Origin: Bacteroidales bacterium
GTDB lineage: Bacteria; Bacteroidota; Bacteroidia; Bacteroidales; UBA932
Reading direction: 5' to 3'
DNA length: 44,188 bases
Assembly (NCBI GenBank): GCA_017428725.1
Contig: JAFRQH010000008.1
Span: 1-44,188 of the forward strand
Positions 7,845-20,067 of this stretch are shown piece by piece. The position numbers and the translations under genes were made by a program. Each line of letters opens with the position of its first letter. Positions within the stretch are counted from its first letter, which is position 1. Below the pieces are notes generated by a model that saw only the letters and a list, made by a program, of their open reading frames with translations, was not told the DNA's origin and made no database searches.

Positions 7845-8646
7845 CATCGAGGACTACCCGGAGGGCATCGTCCTCCCCGTCGACAAGCCTTACCGTTGGA
7901 CCTCCGCGGACGTGATCCGCAAGGTCAAGTATGCGGCCATCCGCCATTTCGGCAAGAAGAACCTCAAGGTCGGCCACGCCGGGACGCTGGACCCCCTGGC
8001 CACGGGCATCCTGCTCGTCTGCATCGGCGCCGCCACCAAGCGCGCGGAGGAGCTGCAGCGCTCCGCCAAGGAATACGTGGCCGGCATCACCTTCGGGGCC
8101 ACGACCCCTTCATACGATCTCGAAAAAGACATCGACCGTGAATGCCCCCTGGACGGGGTGTCCGAGGCGGCGCTGCGTGCGGTCCTGCCCGGCTTCGTCG
8201 GGGAGCAGGACCAGGTGGCGCCGCTGTTCAGCGCCAAGTCCGTGGACGGGGTGCGCGCGTACGAGACGGCGCGCCGGCTGCTGCGCGAGGCGCAGCGCGC
8301 GGGGCGCGCCTTCGATCCCGGCGACGTGCTGCAGTCCAGCAGGATCACAATCTATGACTTGGAGCTCCTGTCCTGGCACGAGGGCATCGTGCAGGATTTC
8401 ACGGACGACGGCCTGGGTCGCATTCGCGTGGCGGACGTCTCCGGACGGCAGCTGCCCACGGCGCTGGTGCGCGTGGCGTGCAGCAAGGGGACGTACATCC
8501 GCGCCCTGGCGCGCGACCTGGGCGAAGCCCTGGGCAGCGGGGCCTTCCTGAGCTCGCTGCGCCGTACGCGCAACGGCGGCTACGGCATCGCCGACGCCTG
8601 GACCCTTCCCGAGGTCCTCGCCGCCCTGGGGCGTGCGGAAGGATAA
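7822..8646 (+). CDS. truB: tRNA pseudouridine(55) synthase
   Basis: 274 residues. TruB modifies uridine 55 in the T loop of tRNAs. The diagnostic motif GHAGTLDPLATGILLVCIG contains the catalytic Asp57; VLPVDKPYRWTSADVIRKVK before it and CSKGTYIRALARDLGEALGSGAFLSSLRRTRNGGY near the end are typical. The start is taken as TTG 7822, inside the end of rpiB, because no in-frame ATG or GTG lies before the conserved VLPVDKP segment. Length fits the family's catalytic core with a short C-terminal region. The gene ends six bases before the convergent esterase gene with no obvious terminator hairpin between. Confidence 0.94.
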   Translation: MTRSFSHNIEDYPEGIVLPVDKPYRWTSADVIRKVKYAAIRHFGKKNLKVGHAGTLDPLATGILLVCIGAATKRAEELQRSAKEYVAGITFGATTPSYDLEKDIDRECPLDGVSEAALRAVLPGFVGEQDQVAPLFSAKSVDGVRAYETARRLLREAQRAGRAFDPGDVLQSSRITIYDLELLSWHEGIVQDFTDDGLGRIRVADVSGRQLPTALVRVACSKGTYIRALARDLGEALGSGAFLSSLRRTRNGGYGIADAWTLPEVLAALGRAEG

Positions 8647-8652
8647 TCTGTC

Positions 8653-11322
<2,670 letters not shown>

Positions 11323-11326
<4 letters not shown>

Positions 11327-12579
11327 ACCTTGGCCCTCCGGATTGCAGGGGTGTTCTCCAGTTCGGCCAGGCGCTCGCCGCCCGTCAGGATCAGGGCCGG
11401 CTTCTCGTCCAGGTCGAACTTGAAGGTCCGCACGTTGCTCTTGGTGTTGAAACCGATCTGTTGGGAGCCCGTGTCCTCGAACAGGGAGATGCCCTCGCGC
11501 GCAGCGTCCGACTTGTCGTAGGTGAAGTCCCGGCCGATCATGATGTAGTTGCCCATGTCCTTGGCCGGCCCGATGACGTCGGAGAAGCGCAGGCCCGTGA
11601 CGATGGAGGTGATGCGGATGGTGTCGCCGATCTCCGGGTCGTCGTCCCAGATGAGGCCGCGCTTGAAGTTGTTGGCGCGGCCGGTGTATTCGTCGATCTT
11701 CTTGTTGATCTCGTTGAGGTCGTCCATCGTCAGGCCCTGGTCGTTGTGGCCGCAGGTGATGTTGACGAGCACCTTCTTGGCGGTCTTGAGGTCGAAGTCG
11801 TTGAGCAGCGGCGACTCGAAGGCGGCCTTGACGGCATCCGAGATGCGGTTCTTGCCGGTCCCGACACCGGATCCCATCAGGGCCATCCCGCTGTTCTTCA
11901 TCATCGTCTCCACGTCTTTGAAGTCCACGTTGATGTAGCCGGGCTTCTTGATGATCTCCACGATGCCGCGCACGGCCGTGGCGAGCACCTCGTCGGCCTG
12001 CGGGAAGGCATCCTGGATGAGCTGGTTGCCGTAGTATTCGTGGAGCTTCTCGTTGTTGATCATCACCAGGCTGTCCACGTTCTTCTCGAGCTCGTGGATG
12101 CCGTCGATGGCGCGGGAGAGCGCCTCGTTGCCCTCGTTGAGGAAGGGGAGCGTGACTACGGCCACCGTCAGGATGCCGCGGTCCTTGGCCATCTTGGCGA
12201 TGACCGGCGCGGCGCCCGTGCCCGTGCCGCCGCCCATCCCGGCGGTGATGAAGAGCATCTTGGTGTGGGTGTCCAGGACGACCTTCTCGATCTGGTCCTG
12301 GCTCTCCAGGGCGGCGTTGCGGCCGTTGATCGGGTTGGTGCCGGCGCCCAGGCCCCGGCCCATCTGGATCTTGACGGGCACGGAACTGCCCTTGAGCGAC
12401 TGGGCGTCGGTGTTGCAGACCACGAAACTGCAGCCCGTGATCCCCTTGTTGAACATATAGTTGACGGCGTTGCAGCCGCCTCCGCCTATGCCGAGAACCT
12501 TGATGATCTCGTCGGAGGTCGCCCAGTCCTTGGGGGCGATCGTGTCGATCATAGCGTCGTCTATCATATCGTTTTCCAT
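11323..12579 (-). CDS. ftsZ: Cell division protein FtsZ
   Basis: 418 residues. This tubulin-like GTPase polymerises into the Z ring at midcell. The GTP-binding core shows VLGIGGGGCNAVNYM, CNTDAQSL, and the tubulin signature GMGGGTGTGAAPVIA (GGGTGTG at 116-122), followed by the T7-loop region GYINVDFKDVETMMKNSGMALMGSG. A variable linker (about 355-400) leads to a conserved C-terminal tail, ELENTPAIRRAKV, similar to the FtsA-binding tail of Bacteroidota FtsZ. The N-terminus has about 20 residues before the GTPase fold, as is usual in this phylum. It begins one base after ftsA and its stop overlaps gltX by ATGA. Confidence 0.97.
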
Positions 12580-12580
12580 T

Positions 12581-14092
12581 TTATTTCATACCGTCGAAAA
12601 TGTCGCCGATCGTGGTGTTGAAGGCACCTTCGGCCGCCTCGGTGACGCGCTGGCTCTTCTCGCGGATCCAGGTGACCAGCTTGCTCGGTCCCTTGGGTTC
12701 CCTGGGCTCCTTGGGGGTCTTGGCCTTCCTGCGGTCCTTGCTGGGCCGGATGACCTCGGACTGGTAGGCCGGGTCGTTGGCGAAGAGGTTCTGGGGGGCG
12801 GTTTCCTCGCCGGTGGCAGCCTGCTCGGGAACCTGCTCGTCCGTCTGCTGCCCGGGGTCGGTCTCCGTCTGCACCGGCCTGGCCGGCACGGCCACGTCCT
12901 CGATGCAGTTGAGCCGGAAGTCCTTCTTGGCCTCCAGGATCATTCCGATGGACGCGGCGGCCGTGGTCTCGTTGGCCCCTGAGCAGCCCACGGCGCTGAA
13001 GACCTGGCTGCGCGGGTAGCCGATGCGGACCGTGTAGCCGGACATCTCCCGGATGAGGGTGGCGAGGTTGACCAGGCCCGCCCCGCCGCCGGTCAGCACG
13101 ATGCCGTTGCGGAGCTTGTCGGCGTAGCCGCTGTCCTGGATCTGGAAGAGGACCGCCTCGACGATCTCGCGGGCGCGGCAGGTGATGATCTCGGACAGGT
13201 ATTTGACGGGGAGCTGCTCGTAGGAGCCGTTCTCGTCGTCGTTGATCTGGATGACTTTCTCGCTCAGGGACTGCAGCTTGTCAGGCAGGCAGGCGCCGAA
13301 GGCGAGCTTGATGTTCTCGGAGAGCTTCTCGGTGAAGCCGCACTCGTACTTGATGTCCGTGGAGATGACGCGTCCGCCGAAGGGGATGGAGGAGTAGTGG
13401 CGGAGGATCCTGCCGCGGTAGATGGTCAGGGAGGTCACGCCGGCGCCGATCTCCACGAGCGCCACGCCGTTCTCGCGCTCGCCCTCGGTGAGCACCGCCT
13501 GTGCGACGGCGTTGGGCAGGAACAGCTTGTGGGCTGGGGCGACACCCGTCTCGTTGAGCATGATGTCGATGTTGCTGACCGGTTTCTGCGCGCCCACGAA
13601 CACCTTGAAATTGCCTTCCAGGGCATCGGCCGTGACGCCCACCACGTCGTTCTCGCTGGCGCAGACGAGCTCCTCGTCGGCGGAGAAGGACTGGGCCACG
13701 GCGCCGTAGATCTCCTCCTTGGCGTCGTCCTCGATGGGGTAGGAGTCGATGGCGATGCTCTTCAGGGAGTTGATCTCCTCCTTGGTGATGCAGGAGGAGG
13801 GGTCGCTGCGCTCCATCCGGGCGCTGGCGATCTCCTGGCGCACCTTGTAGCGCGGCAGCCCGACCACGATCTGGAGGATCTTGATGTTCAGTTCGTCTTC
13901 CGCTTCCTTGATGGCTTCTTTCAGCGGGGCGGCGGCGCGCTTCGGGTTGAAGACGCAGCTGTAGCGGATCCCGTCGGAGGGTCTCTCCTTGTAGTAGATG
14001 ACCTGGATGTCATCTCCCTCGATCTTGGCCACGCTCAGGGCGAGCTTCGAAGAGCCAAGGTCTGCTGCTGCTATGTATCTTTCTGCCTGCAT
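12581..14092 (-). CDS. ftsA: Cell division protein FtsA
   Basis: 503 residues. Actin-like ATPase that links FtsZ filaments to the membrane. ATP-site motifs include AADLGSSKLALSVAK near residue 10, LVEIGAGVTSLTIYRGRIL and IVLTGGGAGLVNLATLIREM; the SHS2-type 1C insert lies around residues 80-170. After residue 400 comes a low-complexity linker rich in Gln, Glu, Pro and Lys (QTDEQVPEQAATGEE, KAKTPKEPREPKGPSK), then an amphipathic-looking end (LVTWIREKSQRVTEAAEGAFNTTIGDIFDGMK) that could serve as membrane anchor. The long linker is typical for Bacteroidota FtsA. Its start lies 22 bases inside the end of ftsQ. Confidence 0.95.
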   Translation of the reverse strand: MQAERYIAAADLGSSKLALSVAKIEGDDIQVIYYKERPSDGIRYSCVFNPKRAAAPLKEAIKEAEDELNIKILQIVVGLPRYKVRQEIASARMERSDPSSCITKEEINSLKSIAIDSYPIEDDAKEEIYGAVAQSFSADEELVCASENDVVGVTADALEGNFKVFVGAQKPVSNIDIMLNETGVAPAHKLFLPNAVAQAVLTEGERENGVALVEIGAGVTSLTIYRGRILRHYSSIPFGGRVISTDIKYECGFTEKLSENIKLAFGACLPDKLQSLSEKVIQINDDENGSYEQLPVKYLSEIITCRAREIVEAVLFQIQDSGYADKLRNGIVLTGGGAGLVNLATLIREMSGYTVRIGYPRSQVFSAVGCSGANETTAAASIGMILEAKKDFRLNCIEDVAVPARPVQTETDPGQQTDEQVPEQAATGEETAPQNLFANDPAYQSEVIRPSKDRRKAKTPKEPREPKGPSKLVTWIREKSQRVTEAAEGAFNTTIGDIFDGMK

Positions 14093-14856
14093 ATGATTTG
14101 TTGATTATATTTCACGTTGACGGTCTTGTAGTAGCCTTCGGGCTTGTAGGGGGCGATCAGGCTGAGGTAGCGTCCGATGCGTGCGAGCTTGTCGGGGATG
14201 TCCTCGGGCTGGCCGATGAGGAATTCCTCCGGCCGCCCTTCGAGGGTCAGCAGGACGTCGCCGTTGGCCCGGACCCGGATCTTGGTGATGTTGCGCTGCC
14301 AGGTGCGCGAAGCCGACAGGAAGCGGCTCATGTCCAGGATGCCGGCGATCCACTCCCGTCCGAAGTCGGTCTGCGCCTCGCCTTTGTATCCGTCCGGGAC
14401 CTCGATGGGGATGGACCCCTCGACAGTGGTGACGTGGGCGGTGAAGGTCTCGTGCAGCGGGAAGATGAATCCGGTCCCGTCCACGTAGAATCCGCGGTTG
14501 CCGTCCTGGAACCGCAGGGCGGGGGCGCGCTGGGCCACGTCCACGTGCAGCAGCCCGTCGTCCGTGGTCCACGCCTCGCAGCGGATTACCGAGCTGCGGG
14601 ACTCGAGCAGGTCCTCGATCCGGGAGAGCTGCACGCTGTCCAGCCGCTCTCCGACATAGGCGCCGTAGCGGGTGTCGAGATAGCCGCGGATGTCCTCCTC
14701 GCTGACGAAGCGCAGGCTGTCCGCGAAACTCACCTCCAGGCCCGTGCAGACGGCCTGGGCGTGGGCCCGGCGGACGTGGCCGTACAGCAGGGCCATTCCG
14801 GCGAGGAACAGGCCGGCTGCCACGGCGGCGAGGGTGTATCGGACGGCGGGTTTCAT
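14071..14856 (-). CDS. ftsQ: Cell division protein FtsQ (DivIB)
   Basis: 261 residues: short cytoplasmic N-terminus, one transmembrane helix (about 7-27), then a POTRA-like domain (VSFADSLRFVSEEDIRGYLDTRYGAYVGERLDSV, about 40-110) and a beta domain (WTTDDGLLHVDVAQRAPALRFQDGNRGFYVDGTGFIFPL). FtsQ recruits later divisome proteins on the outer face of the inner membrane. Primary sequence conservation in this family is low, and the call rests on topology, the R-AP--R-(D/N)G--fYvD pattern and position between murC and ftsA. It abuts murC directly (stop at 14857, start at 14856). Confidence 0.9.
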   Translation of the reverse strand: MKPAVRYTLAAVAAGLFLAGMALLYGHVRRAHAQAVCTGLEVSFADSLRFVSEEDIRGYLDTRYGAYVGERLDSVQLSRIEDLLESRSSVIRCEAWTTDDGLLHVDVAQRAPALRFQDGNRGFYVDGTGFIFPLHETFTAHVTTVEGSIPIEVPDGYKGEAQTDFGREWIAGILDMSRFLSASRTWQRNITKIRVRANGDVLLTLEGRPEEFLIGQPEDIPDKLARIGRYLSLIAPYKPEGYYKTVNVKYNQQIICRQKDT

Positions 14857-16212
14857 CTACAGGCGCTGCTTGAGGAGTTCGGTGATGGGCTCGATGAAAC
14901 GGTCGATGTTGCCGGCGCCCAGCGTGACGAGCACGTCCACGGGCTCCTTTTCCAGGTAAGGCATCAGCTCGTCGCGGGTGAGCAGGACCTTCTCCGGGGC
15001 CGTGACGTCGCGGAAGATGATCTCCGAAGTCACGCCCGGGATGGGCTCCTCACGGGCGGGGTAGATGTCCAGCAGGATGAGCTTGTCGAGCCCGCTCAGG
15101 GCTTGGGCGAATTCCGGGGCGAAGTCCCGCGTGCGGGTGTAGAGGTGCGGCTGGAAGATGCCGGTGATCCTGCGTCCCGGGAAGACCTGGCGGATGGAGG
15201 AGATGGCGCTCTGCAGCTCCGCCGGGTGGTGGGCATAGTCGTCGATGTAGGTGAGCGCGGGCGTGCCCAGATGGAGGTCCAGGCGGCGCTGGGCGCCCTC
15301 GAAGGTGCCGATGGCGTGGCGGACCTTCTGGGCGTCGAGCCCGTTGCAGAGGCAGATGGCCGCCGCTGCGATGCTGTTCTCCACGTTGACCCAGCCGATC
15401 GCGCCGACGCGGATGTCGGTCAGTACGCCGCCCGGGTAGACGAGGTCGTAGGTGTAGTGTCCGGTGGCGTCCAGGCGCAGGTTGCTGCTGTGGAAGTCGG
15501 CGCGGACGTCGTCGAAATGGTAGGAGAAGATCCTGGCGGGGGTGTCCTCCCGGCGGATGGGCAGCCCGTATTTGAGGATCAGGGTTTCGCTGACCTGCGA
15601 GGCGAAGATGCGGAACGCTTCGTGGACGTGGGCCAGGTCGCCGTAGATGTCCAGGTGGTCGGCGTCCATCGCCGTGATGGCCGCGATGGCGGGATGGAGC
15701 TGGTGGAAGGAGCGGTCGAACTCGTCGGCTTCCACGACCACGGTCGGGTTGTGGCTCATCAGCATGTTGGTCCCGTAGTTCTTGGAGATGCCGCCCAGGA
15801 AGGCGGAGCAGCCCGCGCCGCCCTCGGTCAGGATGTGGGCGACGAGGGTGGAGGTGGTGGTCTTGCCGTGCGTGCCGGCGACGGCGAGGCAGCGCTGCCC
15901 GGCGGTGATCTCCCCGAGCATCTGCGAGCGCTTGATCACGCGGTAGCCGTGCTCGCGCACGTAACAGAGCTCGGCCAGGTCCGCGGGGATGGCCGGGGTG
16001 TAAACGACGAGCGTGCCCCTGACATCTGTCGGGATGCGGTCCGGTGCGTCCTCGTAATGGACGGCGATGCCTTCGGACTCGAGTGCGTGCGTGAGGTCCG
16101 AGGGGGTGCGGTCGTAGCCGGCCACGTCCACGCCCTTGAACTTGTAGTAGCGGGCGATGGCGCTCATTCCGATCCCGCCGATCCCGATGAAATAGATGTG
16201 CTTGTATCTCAT
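14857..16212 (-). CDS. murC: UDP-N-acetylmuramate--L-alanine ligase
   Basis: 451 residues, full length. It adds L-alanine to UDP-MurNAc, the first peptide step of peptidoglycan precursor synthesis in the cytoplasm. The N-terminal Rossmann domain begins YFIGIGGIGMSAIARYY; the ATP loop is AGTHGKTTTS at 112-121; the central domain contains VVVEADEFDRSFHQLHP and ITAMDADHLDIYGD; the C-terminal domain has YIDDYAHHPAELQSAI and GIFQPHLYTRTRDF. The ATG overlaps the murG stop by ATGA, and the stop abuts ftsQ. The match is complete and without unusual residues. Confidence 0.97.
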   Translation of the reverse strand: MRYKHIYFIGIGGIGMSAIARYYKFKGVDVAGYDRTPSDLTHALESEGIAVHYEDAPDRIPTDVRGTLVVYTPAIPADLAELCYVREHGYRVIKRSQMLGEITAGQRCLAVAGTHGKTTTSTLVAHILTEGGAGCSAFLGGISKNYGTNMLMSHNPTVVVEADEFDRSFHQLHPAIAAITAMDADHLDIYGDLAHVHEAFRIFASQVSETLILKYGLPIRREDTPARIFSYHFDDVRADFHSSNLRLDATGHYTYDLVYPGGVLTDIRVGAIGWVNVENSIAAAAICLCNGLDAQKVRHAIGTFEGAQRRLDLHLGTPALTYIDDYAHHPAELQSAISSIRQVFPGRRITGIFQPHLYTRTRDFAPEFAQALSGLDKLILLDIYPAREEPIPGVTSEIIFRDVTAPEKVLLTRDELMPYLEKEPVDVLVTLGAGNIDRFIEPITELLKQRL

Positions 16213-17333
16213 ACCAGTTTGTATACTTCGTCAATGATGGTCTGGGCCGCGTCCAGGCGGGCGAGCGGCGCGACGTTGCGCTCGATCCTGCGGATGCGCT
16301 CCCCGTCGCGCAGCAGGTCCAGCGCCGTGGGGAGGAGCTGCTCCGCTGCGTCCGCGTCGCGCACGAGCACGGCGGCGTCCTTGCGCACCAGGGCCATTGC
16401 GTTGTGGGTCTGGTGGTCTTCGGCCACGTTGGGTGAGGGTACGAAGACGGCGGCCTTTTCCGCGGCGCAGATCTCGGAGACCGAGGAGGCGCCGGCGCGG
16501 CTGATGATCACGTCTGCGCAGGCATAGGCGAGGTCCATCCGCCCGATGAAATCGGTGTAATGGACCTGCGACAGGTCGCGGCCCTGCATGAAAGCGTCGA
16601 TGCCGGCCTTGTAGTAGCGGCCGCACTGCCAGAGCACCTCGACGTCCTCTCCGCCGGGGCAGCCGGCCTCGATCCAGCTCTGCATCGCGTGGTTGAGGGT
16701 GCCGGCCCCGAGGCTGCCGCCCACGATGAAGAGGTGGCGGCGGCCCTCCGTGAGCCCGTAGTATTTCAGGCCCTCGGCGCGGTCCGCGGCCGTGTAGGCG
16801 TGGATCTCGGGCCGGATCGGGTTGCCGCTGAAGACGATCTTCTCCTTCGGGAAGAATCTTTCCATCCCGTCGTAGGCCACGCAGATGCAGTCGACGCGCC
16901 GGCCCAGGATCTTGTTGGTCAGCCCGGCAAAGCCGTTCTGCTCCTGGATCAGGGTGGGAATGTGCCGGCGCGTGGCCTGCCAGAGCAGGGGGGCGCTGGC
17001 ATAGCCGCCCACGCCCACGGCGATGTCCGGCTTGAAGCGGTCGATGACCTGGCCGGCCTGGCGCAGGCTGCTCGCCACCTTGGCGGGGACGCGCAGGTTG
17101 TTGCGGATCCCTTCCCAGTTCAGCTGGCGCTGGAGCCCGGCGATGGGCAGGCCCACGATTTCGTAGCCGGCGGCCGGGACCTTCTCCATCTCCATCCGCC
17201 CTTCGGCGCCGACGAAGAGGATTTCGGTCTCCGGATTGGCTTCCCGGAGTTTGCCGGCGATCGAGATGGCGGGGAAGATGTGGCCGCCCGTGCCGCCGCC
17301 GCTGATGATGACGCGTAGTTTCTTATAGCTCAT
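16209..17333 (-). CDS. murG: UDP-GlcNAc--lipid I GlcNAc transferase
   Basis: 374 residues if started at ATG 17333 (MSYKKLRVIISGGG); an ATG two codons earlier at 17339 is equally possible, and both lie within the last codons of ftsW. MurG transfers GlcNAc to lipid I at the inner face of the membrane to form lipid II. Signature pieces are the G-loop GGGTGGHIFPA (12-22), VGGYASAPLLW, the second loop GGSLGAGTLNHAM, SRAGASSVSEICAAEKAAVFVPSP and a following DHQTHNA segment. Length and motif order are normal for the family. The stop overlaps murC by ATGA. Confidence 0.96.
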   Translation of the reverse strand: MSYKKLRVIISGGGTGGHIFPAISIAGKLREANPETEILFVGAEGRMEMEKVPAAGYEIVGLPIAGLQRQLNWEGIRNNLRVPAKVASSLRQAGQVIDRFKPDIAVGVGGYASAPLLWQATRRHIPTLIQEQNGFAGLTNKILGRRVDCICVAYDGMERFFPKEKIVFSGNPIRPEIHAYTAADRAEGLKYYGLTEGRRHLFIVGGSLGAGTLNHAMQSWIEAGCPGGEDVEVLWQCGRYYKAGIDAFMQGRDLSQVHYTDFIGRMDLAYACADVIISRAGASSVSEICAAEKAAVFVPSPNVAEDHQTHNAMALVRKDAAVLVRDADAAEQLLPTALDLLRDGERIRRIERNVAPLARLDAAQTIIDEVYKLV

Positions 17334-18705
17334 AGCCATTGTCTGTAAGGTCGTTGTCGATTTGTCCGGATTCGAAGGCCTCCAGGTCCTGCAGACCATC
17401 CTGGACCGCGCTCTCGTGCATCTCCACGAGCGGCGCGGCGTTGCGCGTCTCCTTGTCGATGCGGCGCGAGGCGATCCGGCTGAAGGACAGGATGATGCCG
17501 AAGGCGATGCTGAAGCAGAGGAAGGCGCTGTTGCCGTGGCTGATCAGCGGCAGGGTCTGACCGGTCATCGGGCCGATGTCCGCGTTGACGAACATATGCA
17601 GGAAGGCCTGGCCGGTGATCAGCAGGCACAGGCCCGCCACGGTCAGCTTGGCGTAGTGGTCGCTGCCGCAGTTGCGGGCGATGATCGAGCCGCGGGCGAG
17701 CAGGGACACATAGAGGAAGATGACGAGGATCCCGCCGACCAGGCCGTACTCCTCGATGATGAAACTGTACATATAGTCCTCGGACATGTCGGGGACCACG
17801 TAGCGCTGGGTGCTCTGGCCCGGGCCCTTGCCCAACAGGCCGCCCTGCTTGACGGCGATCTTGGCGCTGTAGGGCTGGCGGATGGCGTCGATGGCCTCCT
17901 GGTAGGCGATGCTCCCCTTCGGGGAATCGATCGCCTGCTGCTCCCAGTGGTCCTCCTCGAAGATGCGGGACACGCCCGTGCCGATGCGGGCGAACAGGGG
18001 GTGTTCCGTGTTCTTGGTCAGGTTGTAGATCCCGACGATGAGGGCGATGACGGCCACACCCGCGGCGGCGAGGACCGCCATGTCCTTGAAGTTGCCGCCG
18101 CCCAGCAGGATCATCACGAACATCAGCAGGCCGATGATCAGCGCACTGGAGTTCGATCCCGGGATGATCATCACGAAGATGACCAGGAACGGGGCGTAGA
18201 GATAGATGATCTTCTTCCAGAGCAGTTTCTGCGGCCCCTTGAGCTTGCCCTGCTTGAGGGCGTCCATCGCCCAGGAGAGGTACAGGACCATCGACACCTT
18301 GACCACCTCGAAGACGTGGACCTGGAAGCCGCCGATGGACAGGATGCGGTAGGCGTTGTTGATGTTGAGCGCCTTGATGAAGGGCAGGTTGACGTGGGCG
18401 TCGAGCAGGGCCAGCATCGCCAGCGAGAGCAGGAACCCCCACTGGCTGCACCAGCGGAAGAAGGCGATGTTCTTGATGTTGTAGCAGACGATGATGACCG
18501 CCAGGCCGGCCAGCACGATGATCAGCTGGTTGCGGACGAGGTCCAGGCGGGTCATCCCGTCGCGCAGCAGGCGCGACGAGGAAGAGAACATGCACACGAT
18601 GGAAAACAGGATCAGCAGGAGCACGATGATCCATACCACCTTGTCTCCTTCGAACTGGTCCGCAAAGGTCCAGAATGCGCTTTTCTTCTTCGTCTTCCCG
18701 GCCAT
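17323..18705 (-). CDS. ftsW: Septal peptidoglycan polymerase FtsW (SEDS family)
   Basis: 460 residues with about ten transmembrane helices. SEDS proteins polymerise lipid II into glycan strands, FtsW together with the class B penicillin-binding protein FtsI at the septum. Visible family features include the long periplasmic loop with DSPKGSIAYQEAIDAIRQPYSAKIAVKQGGLLGKGPGQSTQRYVVPDMSEDYMYSFIIEEYGLVGG and the late motif GQTLPLISHGNSAFLCFSIAFGIILSFSRIA, where many homologues have SxGGTS. A 60-residue hydrophilic C-terminal tail follows. It starts six bases after murD and overlaps murG. Confidence 0.94.
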   Translation of the reverse strand: MAGKTKKKSAFWTFADQFEGDKVVWIIVLLLILFSIVCMFSSSSRLLRDGMTRLDLVRNQLIIVLAGLAVIIVCYNIKNIAFFRWCSQWGFLLSLAMLALLDAHVNLPFIKALNINNAYRILSIGGFQVHVFEVVKVSMVLYLSWAMDALKQGKLKGPQKLLWKKIIYLYAPFLVIFVMIIPGSNSSALIIGLLMFVMILLGGGNFKDMAVLAAAGVAVIALIVGIYNLTKNTEHPLFARIGTGVSRIFEEDHWEQQAIDSPKGSIAYQEAIDAIRQPYSAKIAVKQGGLLGKGPGQSTQRYVVPDMSEDYMYSFIIEEYGLVGGILVIFLYVSLLARGSIIARNCGSDHYAKLTVAGLCLLITGQAFLHMFVNADIGPMTGQTLPLISHGNSAFLCFSIAFGIILSFSRIASRRIDKETRNAAPLVEMHESAVQDGLQDLEAFESGQIDNDLTDNGYEL

Positions 18706-18711
18706 GGTATC

Positions 18712-20052
18712 CTACAGGTGGCGGACCGCCTCCTTGAACTGGCGGCCGCGGTCTTCATAATCCTTGAACAAGTCGAAACTGGCGCAGCAGGGGCTCAGCA
18801 GCACGGTGTCGCCGGGTTCGGCGAAACGGGCGGCCGCGCGCACCGCGTCGGCGGCGCTGAGCGTGTCCACGATGCGGTCGGACCCCACCAGAGTCTCGAA
18901 GGCGGCGTGGATCTTGGTGTTGTCCACGCCCAGGCAGACGATGGCCTTGACGTGCTTGCGGACCACCTCGTCCAGGGCTGAGTAGTCGTTGCCCTTGTCC
19001 TTGCCGCCGACGATCCAGACCACGGGGCGGGTCTGGCACTCGAGGGCGTACCAGGCGGCGTCGACGTTGGTGGCCTTGGAGTCGTTGACATACATCACGT
19101 CCCCGACGCTGAGCACGGGCTCCAGCCGGTGCTCGATGGGCGAGAAGGTCTTCAGGCTCGAGCGGATGAGATCGTCGCTGATGCCGGTGGCCTTGGCAGC
19201 CAGCGCGGCGGCCATCGAGTTGTAGATGTTGTGGCGCCCGCCGAGGGCCAGTTCGTTCAGGAAGATCTCGGTCTGGTCCTGCTCGTAGCGCAGCACGATC
19301 CGGTCGTCCCGCAGGAAGGCGCCTTGCGCGAGCTCCTTCTGCTGCGAGAAGGGGAGCATCTTGGCCTTGACCACGATCTCGTCCAGCTGGGCGATCGTGA
19401 TGGCGTCGTCGGAGTCGAAGATGAAACAGTCCTCGGGGCGGAGGTTGCGGGTGATGCGGAACTTGGCCCGGGCGTAGTTCTCGATCTTGTGGTCGTAGCG
19501 GTCCAGGTGGTCGGGCGTGATGTTGGTGATGATGGCGATGTCCGGCCGGAAGTCATAGGCGTCGTCCAACTGGAAACTGCTGATCTCCAGCACGTAGTAA
19601 TCGTGCTTCTCGGTGGCGACCTGCAGGGCGTAGCTCTTGCCGATGTTGCCGCCCAGGCCGGCGTCCAGCCCCGCCTCGCGGAGCAGGTAGTGGATCAGGG
19701 ACGTGGTCGTGGTCTTGCCGTTGGAGCCGGTGATGCAGATCTTCTTCGCGCTGTCGTACCGGGCCGCGAACTCGATTTCGGAAATGATGTGCGTCCCCTG
19801 CTCGCGCAGGGCGCGGACCATCGGGGCCGTGCCCGGGATGCCCGGACTCTTGACGACCTCGTCGGCGTTGAGGATCAACTCCGGCGTATGTCCGCCCTGC
19901 TCGAAGGGGATGTCCCACTTCTGCAGGGTGGCGAGGTACTCGTCCTTGATCCGTCCGTTGTCGGACAGGAAGACGTCGAAACCCTTGACCTTGGCGAGCA
20001 CGGCGGCTCCCACGCCGCTCTCAGCTCCTCCCAATACTACGATTCTTGCCAT
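18712..20052 (-). CDS. murD: UDP-MurNAc-L-Ala--D-Glu ligase
   Basis: 446 residues. It adds D-glutamate to UDP-MurNAc-L-alanine. Features: N-terminal RIVVLGGAESGVGAAVLAKVKG, the gap VVKSPGIPGTAPMV, the ATP loop ITGSNGKTTTTSLIHYLLREAG (GSNGKTT at 109-115), LEISSFQLDDAYDFRPDIAIITNITPDHLDRY in the central domain and INDSKATN-type sequence (YVNDSKATNVDAAWYAL) in the C-terminal domain, ending in LLSPCCASFDLFKDYEDRGRQFKEAV. All are canonical for MurD. It lies 15 bases after mraY and six before ftsW. Confidence 0.97.
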   Translation of the reverse strand: MARIVVLGGAESGVGAAVLAKVKGFDVFLSDNGRIKDEYLATLQKWDIPFEQGGHTPELILNADEVVKSPGIPGTAPMVRALREQGTHIISEIEFAARYDSAKKICITGSNGKTTTTSLIHYLLREAGLDAGLGGNIGKSYALQVATEKHDYYVLEISSFQLDDAYDFRPDIAIITNITPDHLDRYDHKIENYARAKFRITRNLRPEDCFIFDSDDAITIAQLDEIVVKAKMLPFSQQKELAQGAFLRDDRIVLRYEQDQTEIFLNELALGGRHNIYNSMAAALAAKATGISDDLIRSSLKTFSPIEHRLEPVLSVGDVMYVNDSKATNVDAAWYALECQTRPVVWIVGGKDKGNDYSALDEVVRKHVKAIVCLGVDNTKIHAAFETLVGSDRIVDTLSAADAVRAAARFAEPGDTVLLSPCCASFDLFKDYEDRGRQFKEAVRHL

Positions 20053-20067
20053 TTTCCTATCGTTTCC